Shown here piece after piece: positions 17,545-24,416 of a stretch of DNA of 64,000 nt. The notes beneath the pieces are model-generated. The model was given only the letters and a program-made list of their open reading frames with translations, was not told the DNA's origin and did not search any database. Position 1 is the first letter of the stretch. Every line of letters begins with the position of its first letter. The stretch is taken from assembly GCF_002979975.1 (NCBI RefSeq), contig NZ_PCQD01000005.1, positions 316,071 through 380,070 of the forward strand. Direction: 5' to 3'. Both the position numbers and the translations under genes were made by a program. The DNA comes from Pseudomonas sp. MYb185 (GTDB lineage Bacteria; Pseudomonadota; Gammaproteobacteria; Pseudomonadales; Pseudomonadaceae).

Positions 17545-17676
17545 CTGATTCCTCGTACGGTACGGCCTGCATGGACTTCCCTCCAGGATGTATCGTTGGC
17601 TGATGAAAATGTCCTGTCCGCCGAGCGCTCGGAGCTGATTGATGAAATGGCCATCGGTAATATTGATTCTGAGTAA
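17545..17676 (+). CDS. Possible 44-codon gene with a CTG start
   Basis: The frame reads as protein: IPRTVRPAWTSLQDVSLADE, then NVLSAERSELIDEMAIGNID. It ends at the TAA at 17674, 15 bases before the next gene. AGAGGAG lies six bases before a CTG at 17545, and there is no in-frame ATG or TTG. Either CTG is used or the start codon was lost. No family is recognised. Confidence 0.4.
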   Translation: MIPRTVRPAWTSLQDVSLADENVLSAERSELIDEMAIGNIDSE

Positions 17677-17691
17677 CCAGCAGGGCTTGAA

Positions 17692-18421
17692 ATGGCAGTA
17701 ACTTACTATGGGCCGGGCGAGCATCCGGTCGGTTTTATCGGGTTCCGTGTGACGGCGGGATTCAATGGTGACTTTCATCAGCGCTATTTCAGCACTTCAG
17801 CAGCAGCCCAGCAGGCGGACGAGGATGTTATCTTTCTGTCGCGCCGTTTGGAGGCTGAGTTGCAGGACCTGGAGTGGCGACGCGATAGTCTGCAATACCG
17901 GTACCAGCGTTTTGTCAGCGAGGACCATTCCAACACCTTGCCGGAGCGTGGTGTGGGTGTGCATGGTATCACTGCTGCGTTTGTTCGCCGGGGCAGGGGG
18001 GCCTTGGCGAGCCTGCTTCAAGGTGGCCAAGTCTCAAGCTGCAACAGCCTCTCGCCAATCATCAAAGGTATTTCCATTCTCCAAGCCTTTCTCAGAGGTG
18101 TGGGAGGAGGTGGTCGAGTTCTGGGCAGAGGAGCATGGAGTGCGTTCTGCTGACAGGCAACGAGTACTCGATAGCCAGCCTGATCCAGATCAGTTCAAAC
18201 GGCTGCGCCGGCAGATGAATGAGCATAAGGGGTATGACGTCCCAGTGGAGGTGCTATCACCGGTATTTGCGGAGCAGCGGAGCCTGCTTGCCAAGCAGCG
18301 GGCAGAGTTGAAAGCAAAGGAGATGAAGCTGCATGTCGGGGTGCCTTCTCCGGTCAGTACGGATATTCAGGCGGAGATGGCGGCGTGGTTTGAGAGTGTG
18401 ACCCGCGCCGATCAAAGATAG
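17692..18421 (+). pseudogene. ICE hypothetical protein, frameshifted
   Basis: The frame from 17692 gives good protein sequence (MAVTYYGPGEHPVGFIGFRV, GVGVHGITAAFVRRGRG). From about 18001 the sequence continues convincingly in the +1 frame (WRACFKVAKSQA, QFKRLRRQMNEHKGYDVPVE, VLSPVFAEQRSLL) to the stop at 18419-18421. The switch falls at six Gs, 17996-18001. Joined, the product would be about 243 residues. Decay, a sequencing error or programmed slippage are all possible; decay or error is more likely. Confidence 0.6.
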
Positions 18422-18830
18422 CAGAAGGTAGCCATTGGCTAAATGGCTGCACCAGCCGAAAGGGGAAAATGGCCCTTGAAGGGAATGGTAGACCAAGGGT
18501 CAAGGGCCTTGCCCGAAAGGTATAGACTTGATTAACCCCAAAAGGGTAAAGGGTGCCGGAAAGGGTTGCTTTCGTGAGACGTTCCTTCGAAAAAGAAGCC
18601 AGCTTTCCGACCCTAAAAAGGGGCGTCGAGAGAGAAATTTAATTATTAAAGAACTAGCTCGAATGAGGTTGACAAGCTCCGTATGACGGCCCTGATTTGT
18701 ATGTTATCTTAAAATCAGCTGGCTCAGGATTAGGTTGACACGCAGGGCTATGGAAGGTGAAAGTAGTAGGAAATTGAGGCAGAATCGACCATGATCGCTG
18801 ACGGCGGAATGCCGCAGAGTAGGAGGGTTT
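18422..18830. other. Non-coding stretch with hairpin and repeated GAAAGG motifs
   Basis: No convincing gene lies here. GGCCCTTGA (18471-18479) pairs perfectly with TCAAGGGCC (18500-18508) around a 20-base loop. Short GCC-GAAAGG-like motifs recur near 18455, 18514 and 18555. The right half becomes AT-rich. Two TTGACA hexamers occur near 18669 and 18735, but neither has a convincing -10 partner. Confidence 0.4.
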
Positions 18831-19016
18831 GTGTATACACTCTATGCTATAGGGATTTTCTTTGGGCTGTTAATTCTCAGCTTTACGCTTGCAGGTATTA
18901 GTTATCACATTAAGGCTATTAGTCCTATCTGGTATGTCTCGTACATGCTTAATAAGTTTTCCGCCGTTGCCATCCCGGTCTGCATGGTAATCGATATTTT
19001 TAATCTGATATTTTGA
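18831..19016 (+). CDS. Small two-helix membrane protein
   Basis: This 61-residue protein starts at GTG behind GGAGG. It has two hydrophobic helices (YTLYAIGIFFGLLILSFTLA and AVAIPVCMVIDIFNLIF) around a short loop. The gene is noticeably more AT-rich than its neighbours, as is the next one seven bases downstream. The two probably arrived together. Function unknown. Confidence 0.55.
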   Translation: MYTLYAIGIFFGLLILSFTLAGISYHIKAISPIWYVSYMLNKFSAVAIPVCMVIDIFNLIF

Positions 19017-19023
19017 GAAAGCC

Positions 19024-19398
19024 ATGTTATATAGTGCGAACGATTTGAGCCGCATCCAAAAAGCAACTGGAATTAAAGTTGGACAAAACCAAATAAACTC
19101 CATTCTCACCCTGCAGAGCCCTGAACAAACAGAACAATTTATTGAAGATCTTCAGAAAGTTGTTTTTATCTACGAGGATTCGCTGCCAGCAGACGGACGG
19201 GTGCAGGATCAATATGCCGAGGAATGGGGGCGGGTTTGCAAGAGAATTGGCATATGGTTCTCTTATCTTTCCCTCCTTGAACCCAAGCGACGTGGCTGGT
19301 TTGGTAAAAAAGAAATCCCATTTGCTGCAAAAATGATGTTGTCCCGAGCATTATCCCCAGACGCTCCAATACGAAAAACAGGGATTCTCGAAATTTGA
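19024..19398 (+). CDS. Hypothetical protein
   Basis: This 124-residue soluble protein, MLYSANDLSRIQKATGIKVG, continues with an acidic helical part and the segment YAEEWGRVCKRIGIWFSYLS. It follows the small membrane protein closely and shares its AT-rich composition, so a membrane and cytosol pair is possible. No family is recognised. Confidence 0.6.
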   Translation: MLYSANDLSRIQKATGIKVGQNQINSILTLQSPEQTEQFIEDLQKVVFIYEDSLPADGRVQDQYAEEWGRVCKRIGIWFSYLSLLEPKRRGWFGKKEIPFAAKMMLSRALSPDAPIRKTGILEI

Positions 19399-19430
19399 GG
19401 TGTTGATCAAGCCTTGCCTTATCCGTCGCA

Positions 19431-19649
19431 TTGTTAGGGCGTCTGGCCGTAGATAATACATACCGTGGCCAAAGCCTGGGGGCAATTTTGCTTGCCGATG
19501 CCTGCAAACGTATTGCTGCAGCGAGTCAAACGCTGGCAGTTACAGCATTGGTGGTTGATGCCAAATCAGCCCATAAGCACTTCGGTTTTTTTGAACTGCC
19601 CGGACAGCCGGGGAGGTGGATGCTGCCGAAAAAGCATTTTGTGAGTTAA
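19431..19649 (+). pseudogene. GNAT acetyltransferase fragment
   Basis: LGRLAVDNTYRGQSLGAILL is the acetyl-CoA-binding motif A of a TacT/AtaT-like GNAT protein, and the rest reaches a normal C-terminus (HFGFFELPGQPGRWMLPKK). The N-terminal half is missing and no proper start is present. It is the remnant of an acetyltransferase toxin gene, probably cut by the insertion of the AT-rich genes upstream. Confidence 0.7.
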
Positions 19650-19676
19650 TTGAATGCTCATACAGGCTTGGTGCTC

Positions 19677-20306
19677 TCACACCTTTCTGTTCTGGTCGGC
19701 CTGCCACTGCGCCCATATCCGTTTCACCTGGCTTGGACTACAGCCGGCCAGCCTGGCTGTCTCTGCTATGGTGTGGCCACTACGACGCAAGGTGATGATT
19801 CGCTCATGGGTGAGGGCATCCGCTTTGCGACCCTTGTATTTTCCGGACTGCTTGGCCAGCTCGATGCCTTGGCTCTGTCGTTCCCGGCGATCCTCGTAGT
19901 CGTCTCGGGCCATCTGCAAGGCAAGCCGCAGCAGCATATCCTGAACCGATTCCAGCACAACTTTTGCGACACCAGTGGCATCAGCGGCAAGATCTGACAA
20001 GTCAACGAGGCCTGGCACAGCGAGGCGAGCGCCCTTGGCTCGGATAGCGGCAACCAATCGCTCTGCCTCGGACAGGGGCAGCCGGGACAGTCGGTCAATC
20101 CGTTCGGCAACCACCACTTCGCCTGGTTGCAGGTCCTCAATCATGCGCAGCAGCTCGGGGCGATCAGAACGGGCTCCCGAGGCTTTTTCACGATAGATGC
20201 CCGCCACATAGAAGCCAGCCTCTCTTGCGCCTTCGATCACTCCGTTTTGGCGGGCCAGCTCTTGGCTGTCGGTACTGACTCGCAGGTACGCCCTTGCAAC
20301 CTTCAT
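19677..20306 (-). CDS. Serine recombinase (resolvase family)
   Basis: This 209-residue protein has a resolvase catalytic domain with AYLRVSTDSQELARQ, whose Ser is the nucleophile. The conserved GEVVVAERIDRLSRLPLSEA follows, then the E-helix and a C-terminal helix-turn-helix (TIAETARLAGCSPSQVKRIW). The DUF192 gene overlaps its start by four bases. It may resolve multimers or be left from a transposon; no partner transposase is seen. Confidence 0.9.
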   Translation of the reverse strand: MKVARAYLRVSTDSQELARQNGVIEGAREAGFYVAGIYREKASGARSDRPELLRMIEDLQPGEVVVAERIDRLSRLPLSEAERLVAAIRAKGARLAVPGLVDLSDLAADATGVAKVVLESVQDMLLRLALQMARDDYEDRRERQSQGIELAKQSGKYKGRKADALTHERIITLRRSGHTIAETARLAGCSPSQVKRIWAQWQADQNRKV

Positions 20307-20848
20307 TCTGCCTCCAGTTTGCGCATTGCTTCATTATCGAGAAGCCAGCAAGTTCTACCTGTCAGGCGGACACCTTCTTGCAAGCCGTATCTCTGAAAAT
20401 CACCTTGTGGCAGCTCCAAGGCATCAGCCGCTGGATGCACGGAAGCGTGGTGATCATCTGTGTTTGGTTGCATGTCTTCAATAGCAAACAACCGGCCATC
20501 ACCATCGAAGAAGCCGATTGTCAGGGGTATCCAGGTGTCCCGCATCCAGAAAATACGTGGTTCCGGCTCTGGCCATGTGAAGAGCATGCCTGGCCCTACA
20601 TCGTTCCGCTTGGACAGTCCCTTCGTATGCTGAGCGACTGTCTCGGCAACGGGCACGCCGGCGAGAGTATAGCCATTGGAAAAATGCAGATCACAGGCCC
20701 GGGTTGGTTCTGCTGGGTCAGATTGTCCTTTTAAGCTGATAGCAGCCACTGTGACAGTGATTCCAAGAGCACAAAGCACAGCGCTCTGGATCAGTCTGAC
20801 TTGATTAGCTGATTGTTGCTGCATTGTTCGGTGGTTGTGTCGGCTCAT
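20303..20848 (-). CDS. DUF192 domain protein
   Basis: This protein of about 181 residues has an N-terminal membrane anchor (LIQSAVLCALGITVTVAAIS) and a DUF192 domain with GLSKRNDVGPGMLFTWPEPE, IFWMRDTWIPLTIGFFDGDG and the late HPAADALELPQGDF. DUF192 proteins are small exported beta-barrel proteins of unknown function, common on PFGI-1-type ICEs. The start is uncertain: 20848, 20824 and a TTG at 20905 are in frame and none has a good ribosome-binding site. Confidence 0.8.
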   Translation of the reverse strand: MSRHNHRTMQQQSANQVRLIQSAVLCALGITVTVAAISLKGQSDPAEPTRACDLHFSNGYTLAGVPVAETVAQHTKGLSKRNDVGPGMLFTWPEPEPRIFWMRDTWIPLTIGFFDGDGRLFAIEDMQPNTDDHHASVHPAADALELPQGDFQRYGLQEGVRLTGRTCWLLDNEAMRKLEAE

Positions 20849-20939
20849 TAGGGTATAGCCATACTGGCCAGTAAGTGGCAGCTGGCCAAATAGTAGTGAC
20901 GACAATCCTACGTGGCCATGTGGCTATTGACCACTCAAG

Positions 20940-21791
20940 TTAGCCAGGTATGCCCAGCAAATGTTTCAATAACCGGTGTTTCCAATGCGTATTCCGTTTT
21001 ATCTCTGCCTGTCGTCGCTGCGCTTCTTTTTCCTCCTGTTGCAGCACTTCATGCAGGTCGAGTGTTCTGGCTGCTTCAGAGCGGCTACCAGGGGAGGCAA
21101 AGAGCTGCCGGTCACAGACCGCACGATACACACCAGCTTCACTGGGTACATTTTCCAACTGATTCCAGCGTGTTGTTTTGACGCCGTAGCTACTCAAGAT
21201 CTGCTGAGTGGTATGTGGCGCCAGAAGCACTTGCAGGTACCGATTGTCGAGCACGGCGTATCGCAATTCACTGCATGTGGTCGAGGTCACAATCTTCAGC
21301 CTGTCTGGCGACGGGTAGGGGAGATTGTCGACTTCGGCCTGGAACAGTGGCTCATGGTGGTGGCGCATGAAAGCAACCCGGTGTTTTCCTTCATGAGCAA
21401 AATACACACCCAACGCAGGTATATATGTTCCTGATGCCGCAGGGCCCGATGCTTTATTTTCTCGATACTGAGCTATGCGTTCAGGGATGTCCTTTTCCTT
21501 GATATGGTTAGGAAGTCCCTTGATAGATGCGCCTATGGCGATTTCTACCGGCACCAGGGCTGAATACTTTGTCGAACTGGCTTCTTCTTCCCAAAATAGG
21601 AAAGGCAATAGACGCCGCATATAGGTGTCTGGGAAAAATGCACAGGTGTTGCTGGCCTGCATCCAGTCGTTCAAAAATGCTTGGCCGAGCAGGGTGCGGG
21701 AAAGCCGATCTTGATCGATTTTCAGCGCGGCCATGCTTTCAATGACTGATCGCAGTGCAGGTGGTGGGCCTGCCAAGGCAGCTAGCTCCAT
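20940..21791 (-). CDS. Hypothetical protein with a ParB-like motif
   Basis: This 283-residue soluble protein has the segment YFAHEGKHRVAFMRHH near residue 135, which recalls the D/EGxHR loop of ParB/sulfiredoxin-like domains. The C-terminus is a charged helix (LHEVLQQEEKEAQRRQAEIK). GGAG lies six bases before the ATG. It is the first of three consecutive minus-strand genes. The family assignment is tentative. Confidence 0.6.
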   Translation of the reverse strand: MELAALAGPPPALRSVIESMAALKIDQDRLSRTLLGQAFLNDWMQASNTCAFFPDTYMRRLLPFLFWEEEASSTKYSALVPVEIAIGASIKGLPNHIKEKDIPERIAQYRENKASGPAASGTYIPALGVYFAHEGKHRVAFMRHHHEPLFQAEVDNLPYPSPDRLKIVTSTTCSELRYAVLDNRYLQVLLAPHTTQQILSSYGVKTTRWNQLENVPSEAGVYRAVCDRQLFASPGSRSEAARTLDLHEVLQQEEKEAQRRQAEIKRNTHWKHRLLKHLLGIPG

Positions 21792-22019
21792 GTTTCACTC
21801 CAAGATCTGTTGAAACATGGCTGTGTGGGCCGTCTCAACCCCAGCAGGCCGCACACGAGACGCTGGTGATTGTACGGCTGTAGGTTGCATATAACTTATG
21901 GAAAATAAGAATGCCGTGGCCCCGAGGCTTGCAAGCAAGCTCGAACTCAGCATGGGATGGAGGGTTTTGAGAAGGGCGCCTTGACAACCCACTCCAAATC
22001 GCCAACCATCCCTCTTGCA

Positions 22020-22161
22020 TAACCGTTGTCCACGTCCGGTAATCGTGGAGCCTTTAGCATCTTCGGATGCAACCCTTTGAGCGACTGCGCATTCTGAAAA
22101 GTCGACCGCACGAGAGTGCTGAATGCTACCTAAACCACCCCAGACGGGCCTTCCCGTCGGG
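22020..22161 (+). repeat. Structured segment, inverted copy at 43132-43273; candidate oriT (interior copy)
   Basis: About 142 bases match the reverse complement of 43132-43273 at roughly 85% by eye. Four hairpins are shared: TCCACG/CGTGGA, GCATC-TTCG-GATGC, GCATTC/GAATGC enclosing GCAC-GAGA-GTGC, and GACGGG-CCTT-CCCGTC. Several differences between copies are compensatory. ICEclc is known to have two origins of transfer, one near the relaxase gene, and this pair has that layout. A second function as a promoter or leader region is possible. The rest of 21792-22019 shows nothing recognisable. Confidence 0.5.
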
Positions 22162-22170
22162 CGGGTCTCG
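22132..22170 (+). promoter_or_regulatory. Hairpin leader 1 (before DUF1640-like gene)
   Basis: ACCACCCC is followed by GACGGG-CCTT-CCCGTC and a G-rich run GGGCGGG. It ends 22 bases before the ATG. Confidence 0.55.
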
Positions 22171-22191
22171 TCATTACGATTGGAGAGACCC

Positions 22192-22422
22192 ATGAAAAGC
22201 AGTATTGCGCTGTACCAGGCGCTGAAGTCGATCGATATATCCGACGAACGCGCAACCGCTGTAGTCGATGCCGTGGAGGCAGATATGGCAACACATCTTG
22301 TCACGAAGGCAGATCTTAAAACTGAACTCAAAGATCTTGAGCTCAGGCTGACCATTCGTATGGGGCTCATGCTATCTGCGGTCGTCGGCATCATGCTGGC
22401 TGGCATGCGGTACATGCTCTAA
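22192..22422 (+). CDS. DUF1640/CCDC90-like small coiled-coil membrane protein
   Basis: This 76-residue protein has an N-terminal helix (SSIALYQALKSIDISDERAT), a coiled coil TKADLKTELKDLELRL and one C-terminal membrane helix (GLMLSAVVGIMLAGMRYML). The layout is that of bacterial DUF1640-like proteins. GGAGAG precedes the ATG at 22192. It opens the ICE maintenance block next to the candidate oriT. Function unknown. Confidence 0.7.
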   Translation: MKSSIALYQALKSIDISDERATAVVDAVEADMATHLVTKADLKTELKDLELRLTIRMGLMLSAVVGIMLAGMRYML

Positions 22423-22443
22423 CCCTACATCTCAATCCGTTGT

Positions 22444-22480
22444 GCCCACCCAAGCGGGGAATCCTTTCCCCTGCAGGGGC
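22444..22480 (+). promoter_or_regulatory. Hairpin leader 2 (before DUF3577 gene)
   Basis: CCCACCC, then the GCGGGGAA/TTTCCCC stem, then GCAGGGGC. About 85 bases from here to the ATG are nearly identical to the minus-strand leader at 43030-43112 in front of an unrelated small gene. Confidence 0.6.
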
Positions 22481-22527
22481 AAGTGTTTCTCCGCTTTCGC
22501 ATATCTATTCGAAACTGGAGAAATACC

Positions 22528-22965
22528 ATGAGCAATACCTCTACCAACGAAGCCCAATATTTCGACCTGCACACCACTGGCGTTGGCTATCTCAACCGCA
22601 TACGTGAAGTGAAGCCCCGCAAGGGCAAACCCTTCATGGCTGTGACAGTCAGTGCCCTGAAAGGCTCTACTGATTCAGCTGAGTACACCCGCATCGACTG
22701 CAATGTCGTCGGAGAAGAAGCTGACAAGCTGATTCGGCGCTGCCAGCAGGCCGTAGAGGCTGAGAAGAAAGTCCTGGTTGGCTTTCGAATCGGTGACATA
22801 TGGACCGATCCCTTCACCTACCAGAAAGGCCCCAAACAGGGCCAGCCCGGTGCAGCCCTGAAGGGGCGCTTGCTATACCTCGGCTGGATCAAGGTTGATG
22901 GGGAAATGGTCTACCAGGCCGAACCTGTGAGCCCAGCCTCAAATCAGCAAAAACAAACCGCTTGA
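22528..22965 (+). CDS. DUF3577 (STY4534-family) ICE protein
   Basis: This 145-residue protein starts MSNTSTNEAQYFDLHTTGVG. It continues YLNRIREVKPRKGKPFMAVT and has an OB-fold-like beta pattern with a late LGWIKVDGEMVYQAEPV. It matches DUF3577, a conserved ICE family with an SSB-like look that is thought to act in element maintenance. GGAG lies nine bases before the ATG at 22528. The frame is open upstream to a GTG at 22483 that lies in the leader. Confidence 0.85.
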   Translation: MSNTSTNEAQYFDLHTTGVGYLNRIREVKPRKGKPFMAVTVSALKGSTDSAEYTRIDCNVVGEEADKLIRRCQQAVEAEKKVLVGFRIGDIWTDPFTYQKGPKQGQPGAALKGRLLYLGWIKVDGEMVYQAEPVSPASNQQKQTA

Positions 22966-22975
22966 TACCAATCTG

Positions 22976-23013
22976 AACCACCCCAGACGGGAGCCTTTCC
23001 CTTGGGAGAGGTC
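22976..23013 (+). promoter_or_regulatory. Hairpin leader 3
   Basis: AACCACCCCAGAC, then GGG-AGCCTTT-CCC and GGGAGAGG. It lies 29 bases before the small gene at 23042. Confidence 0.5.
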
Positions 23014-23041
23014 CGTGCTGGTAGGCTTTTAGGAGAACCGC

Positions 23042-23248
23042 ATGCTTCATGTGTCTTTGGGGCGTTTGGCCGCAGCTATGGGCAAACAGTTGCCATTGAG
23101 CGTTTTGAAAAGTGCTGCTGGCTTCTACATTGGAACTGCCGACGAGTGCGGACCTGTTTCACGGGAGTCGGTGGAGTATTTTCGCTCAGAAAAGTCCGCG
23201 TGGAATGCTTTGCAAACAGATCGTTGGCAGCAACGGACTAACCCTTAA
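23042..23248 (+). CDS. Small ICE hypothetical protein
   Basis: This 68-residue protein, MLHVSLGRLAAAMGKQLPLS, continues SAAGFYIGTADECGPVSRES. The FYIGTADExGPVSRES block is, from memory, common in small proteins of this ICE class. AGGAG lies before the ATG. It has its own hairpin leader. Function unknown. Confidence 0.65.
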   Translation: MLHVSLGRLAAAMGKQLPLSVLKSAAGFYIGTADECGPVSRESVEYFRSEKSAWNALQTDRWQQRTNP

Positions 23249-23255
23249 CTTCGTT

Positions 23256-23295
23256 AACCACCCCATGGCGGGAGCCTTTCCCGTCAGGGGGAGGC
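23256..23295 (+). promoter_or_regulatory. Hairpin leader 4
   Basis: AACCACCCC, then GGCGGG-AGCCTTT-CCCGTC and GGGGGAGG. The loop AGCCTTT is the same as in leader 3. It starts eight bases after the previous stop. Confidence 0.55.
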
Positions 23296-23320
23296 TATCG
23301 CCAGGGATATGGAGATCGCA

Positions 23321-23545
23321 ATGAACTGGATATTCAATACCGCCCTGGATGCGCGTACTGAGTTTGAGAAATCCCTGCTTCAAGGGGAGCGTAACCTGGA
23401 AGCGCTGTTTCAGGCGCAGCTTTGTGGCTACCACTGCTTTGCTGATGGTGTCCACCAGGTTCCACCGTTGCTGGCTAGTCAGTCTCGCTTGAAACAAGCG
23501 TGGACGGATGGATACCTGGTAGCTGCCGAGCGCCGCTGCGGTTAG
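23321..23545 (+). CDS. Small ICE hypothetical protein
   Basis: This 74-residue soluble protein, MNWIFNTALDARTEFEKSLL, ends SRLKQAWTDGYLVAAERRCG. The pattern resembles small ICE proteins such as the ribosome-modulation-factor-like set, but no family is certain. GGAG precedes the ATG at 23321. Confidence 0.6.
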   Translation: MNWIFNTALDARTEFEKSLLQGERNLEALFQAQLCGYHCFADGVHQVPPLLASQSRLKQAWTDGYLVAAERRCG

Positions 23546-23575
23546 CGCTATCACTCAAAACCTTTTCATACCCTT

Positions 23576-23602
23576 GAGAAACCGTCCAGATGACGGTTTC
23601 TC
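23576..23602 (+). promoter_or_regulatory. Hairpin leader 5 (before DUF3275 gene)
   Basis: GAGAAACCGTC and GACGGTTTCTC form a perfect 11-bp stem around CAGAT, 19 bases before the DUF3275 start. It lacks the CACCC box of the other leaders. Confidence 0.6.
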
Positions 23603-23621
23603 GTATTCCCTGGGGATACCC

Positions 23622-24206
23622 ATGATCAATATTCCCGGCCAACTGGCCATTCGTACCATCCATGGACGTAACGGCGCGTTCAACGTCGCGCGACTACTTA
23701 CCAGTATTGGTGAGTTTGCGGTCAAAGATCCGATACTGGAGCAGTACACCGAGGGAAAGTACGAAGGTAGCTTCGTAATCGCTCACATCGGCCCATCCAA
23801 ACCTTACTTGACTGGCAGCGGCAGAATTGTCATTGAGGCGCCGAAGGCCAAAATTGACAGCATGGTTCTCAATGATATGGACGCGCTGTCCCAGGACGAT
23901 ACCGAGCGGCTGGATCAGAAGGAAGTCGATCCACTCGAAGAGGAGGTGCCTGCCGTACCTGCTACATCACCCTCTGATGTTGGTGATGCACCTTTCGGCA
24001 TGCCGTCTTCAGAGCCTGCACCCCGTGCCAGTCCAGCTCCTACCAATGAGGACGAAGCACTGTTCAGTACGCTTTGGCCTCTGGGCGACAGCGTGAAACT
24101 CGATCCCACAGTGGATCGGCAACGGATGCGTGCTCAGTGCGTACGGCTTGGCCAACTTGGCTACAAACTGGACTTCAAGCAGCAAATATGGGAGCGAGAC
24201 TCATGA
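23622..24206 (+). CDS. DUF3275 family ICE protein
   Basis: This 194-residue protein has an N-terminal domain MINIPGQLAIRTIHGRNGAF through YTEGKYEGSFVIAHIGPSKP. A Pro/Ala-rich acidic linker (about residues 95-150) and a short C-terminal domain (VDRQRMRAQCVRLGQLGYKL) follow. It matches DUF3275, a conserved ICE maintenance-block family of unknown role. The ATG at 22 bases after the leader hairpin is used. Its stop overlaps an ATG at 24203. Confidence 0.85.
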   Translation: MINIPGQLAIRTIHGRNGAFNVARLLTSIGEFAVKDPILEQYTEGKYEGSFVIAHIGPSKPYLTGSGRIVIEAPKAKIDSMVLNDMDALSQDDTERLDQKEVDPLEEEVPAVPATSPSDVGDAPFGMPSSEPAPRASPAPTNEDEALFSTLWPLGDSVKLDPTVDRQRMRAQCVRLGQLGYKLDFKQQIWERDS

Positions 24207-24348
24207 ATACCGCTGCACACCCCTCTGTTTTCTGAGTTGCTTTTGCTGGTATGTGGTGCATTGCGAGAAGTGGGGCTGACTCAGGAAGCGAATGCTTTTC
24301 GAGATGCTCTACCCGTACCACCAGCAACGCGCCTGCAACTGATCTATC
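24203..24348 (+). pseudogene. Possible decayed small gene
   Basis: An ATG overlapping the DUF3275 stop (ATGA) starts MNTAAHPSVF and hits a TGA at 24233. One base on, the sequence continues ELLLLVCGALREVGLTQEAN and AFRDALPVPPATRLQL, which looks coding. No stop in that frame precedes the next leader, so at least one indel has broken a small coupled gene. Confidence 0.35.
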
Positions 24349-24388
24349 AACCCACCCGAGGGGCCGATTCGCCCCTTGTCTGGGGCGG
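24349..24388 (+). promoter_or_regulatory. Hairpin leader 6
   Basis: AACCCACCCG, then AGGGG-CCGATTCG-CCCCT and GGGGCGG. It ends 28 bases before the ATG at 24417. Confidence 0.55.
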
Positions 24389-24416
24389 CCGCGCCCTCCG
24401 TTCAGGAGGCCCACTT

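Noticed and set aside
19399..19445. Integron attC site suspected at GTTAGGGC
   Set aside because: No matching inverse core or paired stem was found upstream, and no integron integrase is present.
22069..22161. CRISPR-like repeats suspected from the recurring hairpins
   Set aside because: Copies are not regularly spaced, stems vary in sequence and each precedes a gene; there are no spacers or cas genes.
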